From an uncultured Acidobacteriota bacterium (GTDB lineage Bacteria > Acidobacteriota > Terriglobia > Terriglobales > Acidobacteriaceae), in the NCBI GenBank assembly GCA_903832055.1, contig CAILAC010000016.1, positions 1,054,001-1,118,000 of the forward strand: a stretch of DNA of 64,000 nucleotides, given 5' to 3'. This document shows positions 44,977 through 53,815 of this stretch, in pieces. Both the position numbers and the translations under genes were made by a program. Positions within the stretch are counted from its first letter, which is position 1. Each line of letters starts with the position of its first letter. The notes beneath the pieces are model-generated. The model saw only the letters and a list, made by a program, of their open reading frames with translations, did not search any database and was not told where the DNA came from.

Positions 44977-46431
44977 TTGAGCACGGAAACTTTAGTGGAG
45001 AAGCCGGCAAAGATTTCGTCGCTGCGTGAGGGAGTGGCCTCAGGGGCGACGACGGCGACCGAGTTGGCACAGCATTACTATGCGCGGATTGAGGCGCATA
45101 ATCCTGCATTGAACGTGTACCTGGCGCTCTCACAAGAGCAGGCGCTGGAGCAGGCGGGGGCGGTGGATCTGGCGGCTGCGAAGGGCGATCCGCTGGGGCC
45201 GCTGGCGGGCATTCCTGTGGGCGTCAAAGATGTGCTGACGATGCAGGGGGTTGCGGCGACGGCGGGATCGCGGATTCTGGAGGGATATGAGCCTCCTTAC
45301 GATGCGACGTCGGTGGCCCGTCTCAAGGCGGCGGGCGCGGTGATTCTAGGCAAGATCAATTGCGATGAGTTTGCGATGGGCTCGTCGAATGAGAATTCGG
45401 CGTATGGGCCGGTGCGCAATCCGCATGATCTGGAGCGGGTGCCGGGCGGGTCGAGCGGCGGGTCAGCGGCGGCGGTGGCTGCCAACCTGGCTGTGGCGAC
45501 GCTGGGCACGGATACGGGCGGGTCGATTCGCCAGCCGGCAAGCTTCTGCGGCGTGGTGGGCGTGCTGCCGACCTATGGGCGGGTTTCGCGATTCGGGCTG
45601 ATTGCGTTTGCCTCTTCGCTGGACCGGGTGGGGCCATTTGCGGGCAATGTGCGCGATGCGGCGACGCTGCTGGAGGTGATTTCAGGCGCGGATGAGCGGG
45701 ACGCGACGAGTTCGCGGCGGCCGGTGCCGGCCTTTGCGGCGGAGTCAGACAAGGGCGTGCGCGGGCTGCATATCGGGATTCCCGAGGAGTATTTTGGTGC
45801 CGGGCTTGACCCGGAAGTACGTGAGGCGATTGAGGATGGCATCGCGGCGCTGGAGACGGCGGGCTGCATCATCAAGCGCATCAGCCTCAAGCACACAAGG
45901 TACGCTATCCCGACGTATTACCTGGTGGCGACGGCCGAGGCCAGTGCGAACCTGGCGCGCTTTGACGGCGTTCGCTACGGGCACCGGTCGGCTCAGGCGA
46001 CGAATCTCTCGTCGATGTACAAGCTTTCGCGCGAAGAGGGTTTTGGCGCGGAGGTGAAGCGGCGCATTCTGCTGGGGACGTATGCGCTGAGCGCGGGCTA
46101 TTACGACGCGTATTACAAGAAGGCGCAGCAGGTGCGACGGCTGCTGGCGGAGGAGTTCGTGGGCGCGTTTGCCGGGGTGGATGCGATTGTGACGCCGACC
46201 GCGCCGACTGCTGCCTTCAAGCTGGGCGAAAAGACGGATGACCCGCTGGCGATGTATCTGGCGGATATTTATACCGTCACGGCAAGTCTCGCGGGTATTT
46301 GCGGCGTGACCGTGCCGTGCGGTACGACCAAGGCAGGGCTGCCGGTGGGGATGCAGGTGCTGGGGCCGCACTTTGGCGAGGCGATGGCCTTTCGCGTGGC
46401 GCGCGCGGTAGAGCGGGCGCAGATGTACTAG
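44977..46431 (+). CDS. gatA: Aspartyl/glutamyl-tRNA amidotransferase subunit A
   Basis: The protein is an amidase-signature enzyme that releases ammonia from glutamine for tRNA transamidation. The Ser-cisSer-Lys triad regions are visible: GIPVGVKDVL for Lys, GGSSGGSAAAVAA for cis-Ser and LGTDTGGSIRQPASFCGVVG for the nucleophile. A TTG at 44977 with GGAG 6 nt upstream gives 484 residues and places the family start well. A longer frame begins with TTG at 44929 but has no ribosome-binding site. It follows gatC by 53 nt. Confidence 0.95.
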   Translation: MSTETLVEKPAKISSLREGVASGATTATELAQHYYARIEAHNPALNVYLALSQEQALEQAGAVDLAAAKGDPLGPLAGIPVGVKDVLTMQGVAATAGSRILEGYEPPYDATSVARLKAAGAVILGKINCDEFAMGSSNENSAYGPVRNPHDLERVPGGSSGGSAAAVAANLAVATLGTDTGGSIRQPASFCGVVGVLPTYGRVSRFGLIAFASSLDRVGPFAGNVRDAATLLEVISGADERDATSSRRPVPAFAAESDKGVRGLHIGIPEEYFGAGLDPEVREAIEDGIAALETAGCIIKRISLKHTRYAIPTYYLVATAEASANLARFDGVRYGHRSAQATNLSSMYKLSREEGFGAEVKRRILLGTYALSAGYYDAYYKKAQQVRRLLAEEFVGAFAGVDAIVTPTAPTAAFKLGEKTDDPLAMYLADIYTVTASLAGICGVTVPCGTTKAGLPVGMQVLGPHFGEAMAFRVARAVERAQMY

Positions 46432-46487
46432 GGATTGCCTGCGGGCATTCGCTGTTCCAGAGCAAATCGGGTACTATCGGAGCGCGT

Positions 46488-47189
46488 ATGCGATTTCGAT
46501 GGTGCCCGATTTTCGTTGTTGCAGTGGCAGCGCTTGTGGCCCATGCCGCGACGCCGCCCAGGAAGCCGCATGTGGTGGTGCTGGGCGCGGCGAAGTCGGT
46601 GGCGTACTCCAGGGCGGGCGACCCGGCGGGGGCAGGGCCAGAGGAGAGTTCGCTGAAGACGCGGCCGCTGGTGGTGGATGGCCGGGTGAGCGAGTGGACG
46701 ACGGGCGATGCGCATGACGTGACGGACCGGAGTTTTGTGGTGCGGCGAGCGCTGCGGATCAACGACGCGCTGCCTGGCGATGCGAAATCTGGCGCAAGCC
46801 ACTGGGTGTGGCAGCGCGGGCCGTGGCTGCTGGTGGACCGTCTGACGGGCCATGTTACGGCGCTGAAGCTGCCGGACTACGATCCGGGAGCGAGCCAGGT
46901 GGCTTGGTTTCGCGACTTTGGGGCGTATTGCGGCGTGACGGCGACAGCAAAAAGCCTGTACGCGATGGTGTGGCAGGTGGGCGTGCGGCGACCAGTGCTG
47001 GCTAAAAAGCTTGCCACATATGACGCGGAGAATCACGCATGGCCGGTGTGCGGGCAGACGGAGTGGCAGCGGGAGCCGCTGCGGGTGACCTTTCATCCTT
47101 TAGGCAAAGACGCTGTGAGTTTTGATGTTGTCGGAGGGTCGGCGGCGCTGGTGGAAGACGGGGATGCGGACGAGCCTGCGAAGCCTTAA
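46488..47189 (+). CDS. Exported protein of unknown function
   Basis: The 233-residue protein begins with a signal peptide (MRFRWCPIFVVAVAALVAHA) and continues as a soluble domain with a recurring W pattern (SHWVWQRGPWLLVDRL, AYCGVTATAKSLYAMVWQVG). I do not recognise a family. The ATG at 46488 is supported by GGAG a few bases upstream and by the clean signal peptide; the frame extends upstream inside gatA without meaning. TACTAT (46472-46477) is a possible -10. It is followed 17 nt later by the FmdE-like gene. Confidence 0.8.
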   Translation: MRFRWCPIFVVAVAALVAHAATPPRKPHVVVLGAAKSVAYSRAGDPAGAGPEESSLKTRPLVVDGRVSEWTTGDAHDVTDRSFVVRRALRINDALPGDAKSGASHWVWQRGPWLLVDRLTGHVTALKLPDYDPGASQVAWFRDFGAYCGVTATAKSLYAMVWQVGVRRPVLAKKLATYDAENHAWPVCGQTEWQREPLRVTFHPLGKDAVSFDVVGGSAALVEDGDADEPAKP

Positions 47190-47206
47190 GCGAGACGGGT
47201 AGACGG

Positions 47207-47800
47207 ATGGAATCTTTTCACGAATTGCTACAGCGGGCGGAAGAGGCGCATGGGCATTTGTGCGCGGGGCAGATTCTGGGCGTGCGCATGGCCATGCTGG
47301 CTTGCCGGCAGCTTGAAATTGACGAGCCGCGCGGGGCGGACCGCAAGAAACTGGTGTGTTTTGTTGAGATTGACCGCTGCGCCACCGACGCCATTGGCCT
47401 GGTGACGGGGTGCCGGCTGGGCAAGCGGGCGCTGAAGTTTCGCGACTGGGGCAAGATGGCGGCGACCTTTGTGAATCTGGCGACGGGGCGCGCGCTGCGC
47501 GTTGTGGCGGTTGAGAGTTCGCGGGAATTGGCGCGGCTGCGCTATCCGGAGATTGAAAACAAGAGCCAGCAGCAGATGAAGGCGTATCGCGAGCTGGCTG
47601 ATGCGGAGCTTTTCCGCGAGCAGTGGGTGACGGTTGACCTGGAGGCGCGGGAGATGCCGGGGTACAAGGGCGCGCGGGTCATCTGTGCCGAGTGCGGCGA
47701 GGGCGTGAACTTTGACCGCTTTGTGGTTCGCGATGGCCGGGAGCTTTGCCTGAGCTGCGCTGACCCCGGTTTGCGCTATTGGAAACCGCTGGTTGACTGA
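47207..47800 (+). CDS. FmdE family protein with C-terminal zinc ribbon
   Basis: The 197-residue protein has an FmdE domain (about residues 1-125): AEEAHGHLCAGQILGVRMA, then FVEIDRCATDAIGLVTGCRLGKR and FVNLATGRALRV. These contain the conserved His and Cys residues of the formylmethanofuran dehydrogenase subunit E group. A C-terminal zinc ribbon follows (CAEC near 158-161 and CLSC near 180-183). In organisms without methanofuran such proteins occur near molybdoenzymes, but no such gene is next to it. Function is unresolved; it may be co-transcribed with the preceding exported protein. Confidence 0.87.
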   Translation: MESFHELLQRAEEAHGHLCAGQILGVRMAMLACRQLEIDEPRGADRKKLVCFVEIDRCATDAIGLVTGCRLGKRALKFRDWGKMAATFVNLATGRALRVVAVESSRELARLRYPEIENKSQQQMKAYRELADAELFREQWVTVDLEAREMPGYKGARVICAECGEGVNFDRFVVRDGRELCLSCADPGLRYWKPLVD

Positions 47801-47815
47801 GCGGGACAATTTTGG

Positions 47816-47873
47816 GCGGGGCCGGTTCCGAGCGGGGCCAGTTCTTAGCGTGGCCAGTTCTGAGCGGGGCCGG
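47816..47873 (+). repeat. 16-bp tandem repeat
   Basis: The unit GCGGGGCCAGTTCTGA and close variants occur three and a half times in phase (starting at 47816, 47832, 47848 and 47864), just after the FmdE-like gene. It contains no open reading frame of note. The rest of 47801-48270 holds the structured region described separately and no gene. Confidence 0.7.
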
Positions 47874-48073
47874 TGAAGCCCCCCCGGGAAGGTGAAGGAT
47901 CAGGCGCGAATTTTGCAGATTGTTGCTCTATTTGTCGGTTTAGTGGATGTGTTTGCTAGACTGATTGCGATGCAGTCAGGTCGGGAAAGTCGCGGGAATT
48001 CTGCGCTTGACCTGAAATGGGGCATTTAGAGCAGTTGCAGTGTCGAACAGGAAGCAGACGGCGGTTGGGTCAG

Positions 48074-48209
48074 GCGGCAGTTTTTTGAGGTTCCGTGACT
48101 GAATAGCCGCGATTGCCATGGACGGGGACGCGAAGTCTTAGACCTTGCCCCGGCCGGACCATTCCCGGAGACAAAAATACCTGGAGGCAAGCGGGCCATC
48201 GGAGGCCGC
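48074..48209 (+). ncRNA. Candidate structured RNA or leader upstream of yajC
   Basis: Hand folding of the plus strand gives five nested helices: 48074-48078 with 48205-48209, 48107-48110 with 48191-48194, 48113-48117 with 48186-48190, 48118-48121 with 48159-48162, and 48124-48127 with 48148-48151. The result is an extended rod with a large 3'-side bulge. A -10-like TAGACT and a TTGTCG lie further upstream, around 47930-47960. It could be a free small RNA or a leader of the yajC-secD-secF operon. 6S-like shape was considered but not supported by conserved sequence. No energy calculation was possible. Confidence 0.3.
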
Positions 48210-48270
48210 GCCTCAAGTTCGGGCTGGATTGCCGAACAGATCAAGGACTTGTGTGTTGATTGAAGTAGCG

Positions 48271-48573
48271 ATGTTTGCGGGCGGAATGTTTGGTGCGGGC
48301 GGATCGGGATTTTCGATGCTGCTGCCGGTGCTGATGATTGGTGTGGTGTACCTGATGATGATCAGGCCACAGCAGAAGAAGCAGAAGCAGTGGGCTCAGA
48401 TGCTCTCAGAGCTGAAGACGGGCGACCGGATCACGACCACGGGCGGGATTCGCGGGACGATTCTGAGCTTGAAGGATGATTCTCTGATTCTGCGTGTAGC
48501 ACCGGATGGTTTGAAGATTGAGGTTGTGAAGAGCGCGATTGCGGCTGTGACAACCCAGGAAGAGGGCAAGTAG
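48271..48573 (+). CDS. yajC: Preprotein translocase subunit YajC
   Basis: The 100-residue protein has a Gly-rich N-terminus, one transmembrane helix (about residues 13-31) and the family signature MMIRPQQKKQKQ, then a small beta domain (LKTGDRITTTGGIRGTI). YajC binds SecDF in the inner membrane. secD follows 42 nt downstream. The start is somewhat uncertain: in-frame GTG and TTG codons at 48253 and 48256 have AAGGA upstream, adding six residues at most. Confidence 0.94.
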   Translation: MFAGGMFGAGGSGFSMLLPVLMIGVVYLMMIRPQQKKQKQWAQMLSELKTGDRITTTGGIRGTILSLKDDSLILRVAPDGLKIEVVKSAIAAVTTQEEGK

Positions 48574-48615
48574 CCGCTGACCGGACCCTGGTCAGTGAGC
48601 ACGGACTAATTCATC

Positions 48616-50241
48616 ATGAAGAAGAATCTGAACGGCAAAATCGCGATTATTTTTGGGGTACTGCTGGTCTGCCTGTACGGCATTTTTGGTCTGCCCAAGG
48701 GCGTGACCGGAGCTGCGTTGCAGGCGGCGATCACAGAGCGTATCCACCTGGGCCTTGATCTGCGCGGCGGCGCTCACCTGATTTTGCAGGTGGTCGTCAA
48801 CGACGCAGTCAATGCAGAGACCGACAACACGGTAGCGCGCATCCAGCAGGATCTGCCAGCGGCCAAGGTCACCTTTGGCTCGGTGCTGAAGCCGGATCCG
48901 GCGATGCCGCAGATGATCCGGATTCTCGGAGCTGACCCGGCCAAATCCAGCGACGTGCGCAACGAGCTGAGCAACCGCTACGGGACTGAATACGACGTCA
49001 CTGGTGGCGGCCCCGACGGTGCCTGGACTCTCACCATGAAGCCGACCCAGTTGGCCGATCTGCAGACGCGCACGGTTGATCAGACCATCGACACCATTCG
49101 CGACCGCGTCGACAAGCTCGGCGTGAGCGAGCCGGTGATCCAGAAGTACGGCCTGGGCGAAAACCAGATTCTCGTCGAGCTGCCGGGCGTGGACGATCCG
49201 GACCGTGTCCGCGACATCATCCAGTCGACATCGCGCCTTGAGGTGCATGAGGTGGCGGGCAACTCGGCCGGCTACGCCAGCGAGCAGGAAGCGCTGGCCA
49301 GCCTGGGTGGCGCAGTGCCGCCCGATCAGATGCTGCTGCACGGTGACAGCCAGGGGCTGACCTCCGACGGCCAGGATCATATTTTCCTCGTGAAGCGGGT
49401 TTCGATTGTGGGCGGCAAGGACTTCCGTGACGCCAGCGCCATCGCCGCCAACGATACCGGCCGCCAGGGTGTGAACTTTGTGCTCACCAACAACGGCGGC
49501 GAGCGCTTCTACGACTACACGTCTTCGCACATCGGCAGCTACATGGCCATCGTGCTCGGCGACCGGGTCAAGAATGTCGCGGTTATCAAGGGCGCCATTC
49601 GCGACAACGGCCAGATCGAGGGCCAGTTCAGCAAGGAACAGATTGACGCGCTCAGCTTTACCCTGCGCACCGGCGCATTGCCGGCCAGCCTGGTAGAGAA
49701 GGAAGTGCGGACGGTTGGACCCTCGCTGGGCGCGGATTCGATCAAGCAGGGCGTGATTGCGGCGATTGCAGGCATGCTGGCCGTGATGGCGTTCATGCTC
49801 ATCTACTACCGCGGCTCGGGCATCAATGCGGACCTGGCGCTTTTCCTGAACCTGGTGATTTTGCTGGGCTTCATGGGATTCAGCCATGCGACGCTGACAT
49901 TGCCGGGCATCGCGGGTGTGATTCTCACGATTGGTATGGGCGTCGACTCGAACGTGCTGATCTTTGAGCGCATTCGAGAAGAGATACGCGCCGGCAAGGG
50001 GCCTGCGCAGGCAGTCGACCAGGGCTTTGCACATGCCTGGATCACGATTGTCGATACGCACGTCACCACCATCGTCTCAGCGGCCATTCTGTTCATGTTC
50101 GGCACCGGGCCGGTGAAGGGCTTTGCGGTCACGCTGGTGTTTGGTTTGCTGGCCAATCTGTTTACGGCAGTGTTTGTATCGCGCGTGATCTTTGACTCGC
50201 ATGTGAACCACAAGCTGGCCGGACAGAAGCTTTCGATCTAA
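48616..50241 (+). CDS. secD: Protein translocase subunit SecD
   Basis: The 541-residue RND-family membrane protein has an N-terminal helix, a large periplasmic P1 domain and five C-terminal helices. Conserved D1 (HLGLDLRGGAHLILQV), the segment FTLRTGALPASLVEKEVRTVGPSLG (read in parts), and GVDSNVLIFERIREE are all present. SecDF uses the proton gradient to pull exported proteins into the periplasm. Length is somewhat below E. coli SecD. It sits between yajC and secF in the canonical order. Confidence 0.97.
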   Translation: MKKNLNGKIAIIFGVLLVCLYGIFGLPKGVTGAALQAAITERIHLGLDLRGGAHLILQVVVNDAVNAETDNTVARIQQDLPAAKVTFGSVLKPDPAMPQMIRILGADPAKSSDVRNELSNRYGTEYDVTGGGPDGAWTLTMKPTQLADLQTRTVDQTIDTIRDRVDKLGVSEPVIQKYGLGENQILVELPGVDDPDRVRDIIQSTSRLEVHEVAGNSAGYASEQEALASLGGAVPPDQMLLHGDSQGLTSDGQDHIFLVKRVSIVGGKDFRDASAIAANDTGRQGVNFVLTNNGGERFYDYTSSHIGSYMAIVLGDRVKNVAVIKGAIRDNGQIEGQFSKEQIDALSFTLRTGALPASLVEKEVRTVGPSLGADSIKQGVIAAIAGMLAVMAFMLIYYRGSGINADLALFLNLVILLGFMGFSHATLTLPGIAGVILTIGMGVDSNVLIFERIREEIRAGKGPAQAVDQGFAHAWITIVDTHVTTIVSAAILFMFGTGPVKGFAVTLVFGLLANLFTAVFVSRVIFDSHVNHKLAGQKLSI

Positions 50242-50342
50242 CAGATTTGAGTTAACAGCTTTGCAGGTGAGCAAGTTAGCACGTTAGCCCCGGAGCAAGT
50301 GAGTGAGCTTGCCGCGGGGCTAATAGGGAAGGTACAGGAATC

Positions 50343-51305
50343 GTGGAACTATTTCGCAATGTAAACGTGGACTGGCTGGGGAAAAAGTGGTACTTCCTCG
50401 GCTTCAGCTTGATCTTCAGCGTGGCCGGAATTATCTCAATGGGTGTGCACTGGGCGCAGATTGGCAGCCCGGTACCGCTCGGCGTTGATTTCCGCGGTGG
50501 CACGCAGGTGCAGGTGCAGTTTCAAAATGCGCCCGACGCAAACAGCATTCGCAAGGCAACCGAGGCTGCCGGCATCAAGGACGCGCACATCGTGGCCTAT
50601 GATCAGGCCGCCAGCCGCGAGATGCTGATCAGCCTGCCGGAGCAGTCTGACGAAGTGACGGTGGACGCAGGCCGCAAGCAGATCGTCGATGCGCTGCATG
50701 CTCACTACGACAACCCATTCACCGTGCGCAACGTGCAGGCGGTTGGCCCGACGGTCGGCAAGCAGCTTGAGAAGCAGGCAGGTCTCGCGACGCTCTACTC
50801 GCTTCTGGGCATGCTGGTGTACCTGTGGTTCCGTTTCGAGCTTATCTATGGCGTGGCGGCGGTCGTGGCGGTCTTCCATGACACTCTGATCACGGTTGGC
50901 TTCTTTGCTTTGACGAATCAGGAAATCAGCCTGACGGTCATCGCGGCGATTTTGACGCTGGTTGGATACTCGATGAACGACACCATCGTCGTCTTTGACC
51001 GCATCCGCGAAAACCTGCGGCTGACGCGGCGTGAAGGCCTCACCGACGTGGTCAACCGCAGCATCAATCAGACGCTGAGCCGGACAGTGCTCACCTCCGG
51101 TTTGACATTCCTAACGGTACTTGCGCTATATCTATTTGGCGGCCAGGTATTGCACGGATTCTCGTTTGCGTTGGTCGTGGGCATTCTGATTGGCACGTAT
51201 TCGTCAATCGCGGTGGCGGCACCGATGCTGGTGGCTTATCAGGATTGGCGCGCGAGCAAGGGTAAGGCGGCTGTATTGCCGGCTGCCAAACGCGGCAAGG
51301 CCTAA
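50343..51305 (+). CDS. secF: Protein translocase subunit SecF
   Basis: The 320-residue protein starts at GTG 50343 with AGGAA a few bases upstream. It shows the SecF pattern: WYFLGFSLIFSVAGI as first helix, GVDFRGGTQVQVQF, ALYSLLGMLVYLWFRFE and VGYSMNDTIVVFDRIREN. It forms the SecDF complex with the preceding product. The 101-nt gap after secD contains AGCAAGT/GTTAGC short repeats but no gene. Confidence 0.97.
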   Translation: MELFRNVNVDWLGKKWYFLGFSLIFSVAGIISMGVHWAQIGSPVPLGVDFRGGTQVQVQFQNAPDANSIRKATEAAGIKDAHIVAYDQAASREMLISLPEQSDEVTVDAGRKQIVDALHAHYDNPFTVRNVQAVGPTVGKQLEKQAGLATLYSLLGMLVYLWFRFELIYGVAAVVAVFHDTLITVGFFALTNQEISLTVIAAILTLVGYSMNDTIVVFDRIRENLRLTRREGLTDVVNRSINQTLSRTVLTSGLTFLTVLALYLFGGQVLHGFSFALVVGILIGTYSSIAVAAPMLVAYQDWRASKGKAAVLPAAKRGKA

Positions 51306-51381
51306 GGGGCAAGACTTGAAGCAGCGGCGGGCGAATCTAAAGCGGTTTGCCCCGCCCACTGCACCAGAAATACGACATGTT

Positions 51382-51410
51382 TTGCGGAGTACGGGTGGTT
51401 CTGATATAGG
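51382..51410 (+). promoter_or_regulatory. Promoter of the tonB-exbB-exbD operon
   Basis: TTGCGG (51382-51387) and TATAGG (51405-51410) are separated by exactly 17 nt, a sigma70-type arrangement. A GGCCC...GGGCC hairpin (51428-51445) lies in the untranslated leader. It is the best -35/-10 pair seen in the 215-nt gap after secF. Confidence 0.5.
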
Positions 51411-51520
51411 TTGTGCACACTCTTAGAGGCCCAAAATCGGGGGCCAAAAAAGCCGGGAACATTTTTCACGCACCCGGTGTCTAAAGTGAGAGAAATCCAA
51501 GAAAAGATTCGAGGTCGGCC

Positions 51521-52240
51521 ATGTTTGAAGATTCAACGTTTGAATCCAGCAATCGAATCAAGAAGACAAATTGGTGGATGATCGCCACAGCGATCCTCAA
51601 CCTCTCCATTCTTGCAGTCATGATTCTGATCCCGCTGTTGTATCCGGAAGCGCTGCCCAAGGCTGCGATGACCACGCTGCTGGTGGCACCTCCACCCCCG
51701 CCGCCTCCGCCCCCGCCACCGCCACCCGAGGTTCACGTGGTGCAGGTGAAGCCCCAGATGATGAACAATCAGTTGACGGCTCCTACCAAGATCCCCAAAG
51801 ACATCAAGATGGTCGCTGAGAAAGAAGCGCCCCCGTCCTCCGGATTTGGTGTAGCCGGCATGGATATGGGCGGCGGAGCCTCTGGCGGCGTCATTGGCAG
51901 CGTGTTTGGTTCGGGCGCTCCCAAGCCGGTCGTCAAGGCAGAAACGCCGAAGAAGATAGCGATCTCATCCGGTGTTGCGGCAGGTAACCTGATCCAGAAG
52001 GTGCAGCCCATCTACCCGCCGATTGCCAAAGCGGCGCGTCAGCAAGGTACAGTAGTCTTGCACGCGACGATTTCAAAGTCTGGCACCATTGAAAATCTTC
52101 AGGTGGTAAGCGGCAACGCAATGCTGCAACAGGCCGCGCTGGATGCCGTCCGTAACTGGCGGTACAAGCCGTACTTGCTCAACGGCGACCCCGTTGAAGT
52201 GGATACGACCATCAACGTAGTCTTCAACCTGGGTGGTTGA
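51521..52240 (+). CDS. tonB: Energy transducer TonB
   Basis: The 239-residue protein has a cytoplasmic tip, one uncleaved transmembrane helix (about residues 18-42), a run of 13 prolines near 57-69 that would span the periplasm, and a C-terminal TonB domain (about 155-239: VQPIYPPIAKAARQQGTVVL, NWRYKPYLLNGDPVEVDTTI). It couples proton-motive force from ExbB-ExbD to outer-membrane TonB-dependent receptors, which are very numerous in Acidobacteria. The exbB and two exbD genes follow. The polyproline run is encoded by a CCN-rich tract (about 51689-51728) prone to slippage. Confidence 0.95.
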   Translation: MFEDSTFESSNRIKKTNWWMIATAILNLSILAVMILIPLLYPEALPKAAMTTLLVAPPPPPPPPPPPPPEVHVVQVKPQMMNNQLTAPTKIPKDIKMVAEKEAPPSSGFGVAGMDMGGGASGGVIGSVFGSGAPKPVVKAETPKKIAISSGVAAGNLIQKVQPIYPPIAKAARQQGTVVLHATISKSGTIENLQVVSGNAMLQQAALDAVRNWRYKPYLLNGDPVEVDTTINVVFNLGG

Positions 52241-52377
52241 TGCCCGTCTGGATGAGAACAGGCTTCAAGTCTGGCTCATCTTCGTAAAAGCCTGAGTGGG
52301 ACCAGCGACGGCCCCACTCCCCCGCAGCAGTACACATCTCGTACTACAGAAAGCATCCCCTCAGGAGGAACGATTCA

Positions 52378-53118
52378 GTGATTCTCGCTCAGCTTGCACA
52401 TTTCGCCTCGCACCCCGCCAGCCTCGCCCTGTTTCAGGACCAGGGTGGTACCGTTGACTTCAGCCTTTTGGGCCTTTTGAACAACATGGGATGGCCGGCA
52501 CGTATCATCGCCTTCATCTTGTTCGTGATGTCGATCTGGTCCCTCGCGGTCATGATTGATCGCTATCTGTACTTCACGGCTGCCCGCAAGCAGTCCCGCG
52601 AATTCGCCCCCAAGGTTGCCGGCGCCCTCAAGGACAGCAAGCTGGAAGAGGCGATCAAGATTGCCGACCGCAGCAAGAAGTCTCACCTTGCTGAAGTCGT
52701 CACGGCTGGCCTGCAGGAGTTCCGCTCCACCGGTGGCGTTGTGAACGAAGAGACCATCGAGAGCTCCAAGCGCGCACTGGAACGGTCCGAAGCCATTGTT
52801 CATGCCAAGCTGAAGCGCGGCCTGGGCGTGTTGGCCACCATCGGCTCCACGGCTCCCTTCGTCGGCCTGCTCGGCACGGTTATCGGTATTTTGAACGCCT
52901 TCCAGCAGATCGCCACCCAGAAGTCTTCGGGTATCGGCGCGGTTGCCGGCGGTATTTCAGAAGCCCTGGTCACCACGGCGTTCGGCCTTCTGGTCGCCAT
53001 CCCCGCGGTTATGACCTTCAACTACTTCAGCGGTCGCGTTGAAGCCTTCGACGTCGAGATGGACAACTCCTCCAGCGAGCTGGTGGACTACTTCATCAAG
53101 CAGAGCCACAAGCGCTAA
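52378..53118 (+). CDS. exbB: MotA/TolQ/ExbB proton channel protein
   Basis: The 246-residue protein starts at GTG 52378 behind a strong AGGAGGAA site. It has three transmembrane regions: one near residues 35-58 and two near 140-165 and 190-215. The MotA/TolQ/ExbB signature is visible as LATIGSTAPFVGLLGTVIGILNAF and ISEALVTTAFGLLVAIPAVM. With ExbD it makes the proton-driven motor for TonB. A TolQ role cannot be excluded by sequence, but the preceding tonB argues for ExbB. Confidence 0.93.
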   Translation: MILAQLAHFASHPASLALFQDQGGTVDFSLLGLLNNMGWPARIIAFILFVMSIWSLAVMIDRYLYFTAARKQSREFAPKVAGALKDSKLEEAIKIADRSKKSHLAEVVTAGLQEFRSTGGVVNEETIESSKRALERSEAIVHAKLKRGLGVLATIGSTAPFVGLLGTVIGILNAFQQIATQKSSGIGAVAGGISEALVTTAFGLLVAIPAVMTFNYFSGRVEAFDVEMDNSSSELVDYFIKQSHKR

Positions 53119-53318
53119 TCGCGCGCGTGTACTGCCTCAGGCGGCATAGGTAACGGGCGAATTGGCGAGTCTGGAATGGCTGGCAGGGTGTGAACTCCTG
53201 TCAGCCATCCACAGAGCTGATTCCTCTGAGCCACCACCGTCAGGGCTGCCCCAAGGCTTGCCTGCACAGGAAGCCAACTGGAAATCGATAAGCGAAGTCA
53301 TACACGCGGAGCAGACAC

Positions 53319-53750
53319 ATGGGAATTTCAGTACGAAACGAAGGCGCCAAGGTCAACTCCAACATCAACGTCACCCCGATGGTGGACGTGATGCTGGTGC
53401 TGTTGATCATCTTCATGGTCATCACCCCGATGCTCCAGAACAAGGTCCAGGTGGATCTTGCCAGGACCGACAACCCAACCTCCATGCCTGACGCTGACAA
53501 AGAAGATGCGATCGTGGTCGCGGTGACGCGCAGCGGCGACTTCTATCTTGGCCAGGACAAGGTTGCACCGTCCCAGCTCGGCGGCAAGGTTCGCGATAAA
53601 CTCACCGACAAACCGGGCAAACAGATTTTCGTCCGCGCCGATGCTCGCGCGCGTTATCTGGATGTAGAGAATGCAATTGATGATGTCCGCACGGCAGGCG
53701 TTGATTCGGTGGGCTTGTTGACCGAAAAGCGTCAGGGACCTGGCGAATAA
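53319..53750 (+). CDS. exbD: ExbD/TolR family protein (first copy)
   Basis: The 143-residue protein has a short cytoplasmic start, one transmembrane helix with the conserved proton-path Asp (INVTPMVDVMLVLLIIFMV, about residues 17-35) and a periplasmic domain ending FVRADARARYLDVENAIDDVRTAG (in parts). The GGAG site is 7 nt upstream. It follows exbB by 200 nt; that gap has no gene. It forms the stator/rod element with ExbB. Confidence 0.93.
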   Translation: MGISVRNEGAKVNSNINVTPMVDVMLVLLIIFMVITPMLQNKVQVDLARTDNPTSMPDADKEDAIVVAVTRSGDFYLGQDKVAPSQLGGKVRDKLTDKPGKQIFVRADARARYLDVENAIDDVRTAGVDSVGLLTEKRQGPGE

Positions 53751-53815
53751 TTTGCAGTTCTCGTCTGGCGCAGCACAACCCGCAACTCAGTCGGGACAAA
53801 TCAGGAGCTGAACAC

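Noticed and set aside
47801-47880. Possible CRISPR array
   Set aside because: The 16-bp units are directly adjacent with no spacers; no other repeat-spacer pattern or cas gene is present in the window.
48074-48209. Naming the structured region 6S RNA
   Set aside because: The rod-like shape is suggestive, but I could not match conserved 6S sequence or a clear central bubble by eye.
48592-50061. A 489-codon minus-strand frame
   Set aside because: It lies antisense to secD, which has all family motifs; the His/Arg-rich translation is a codon-bias artefact.
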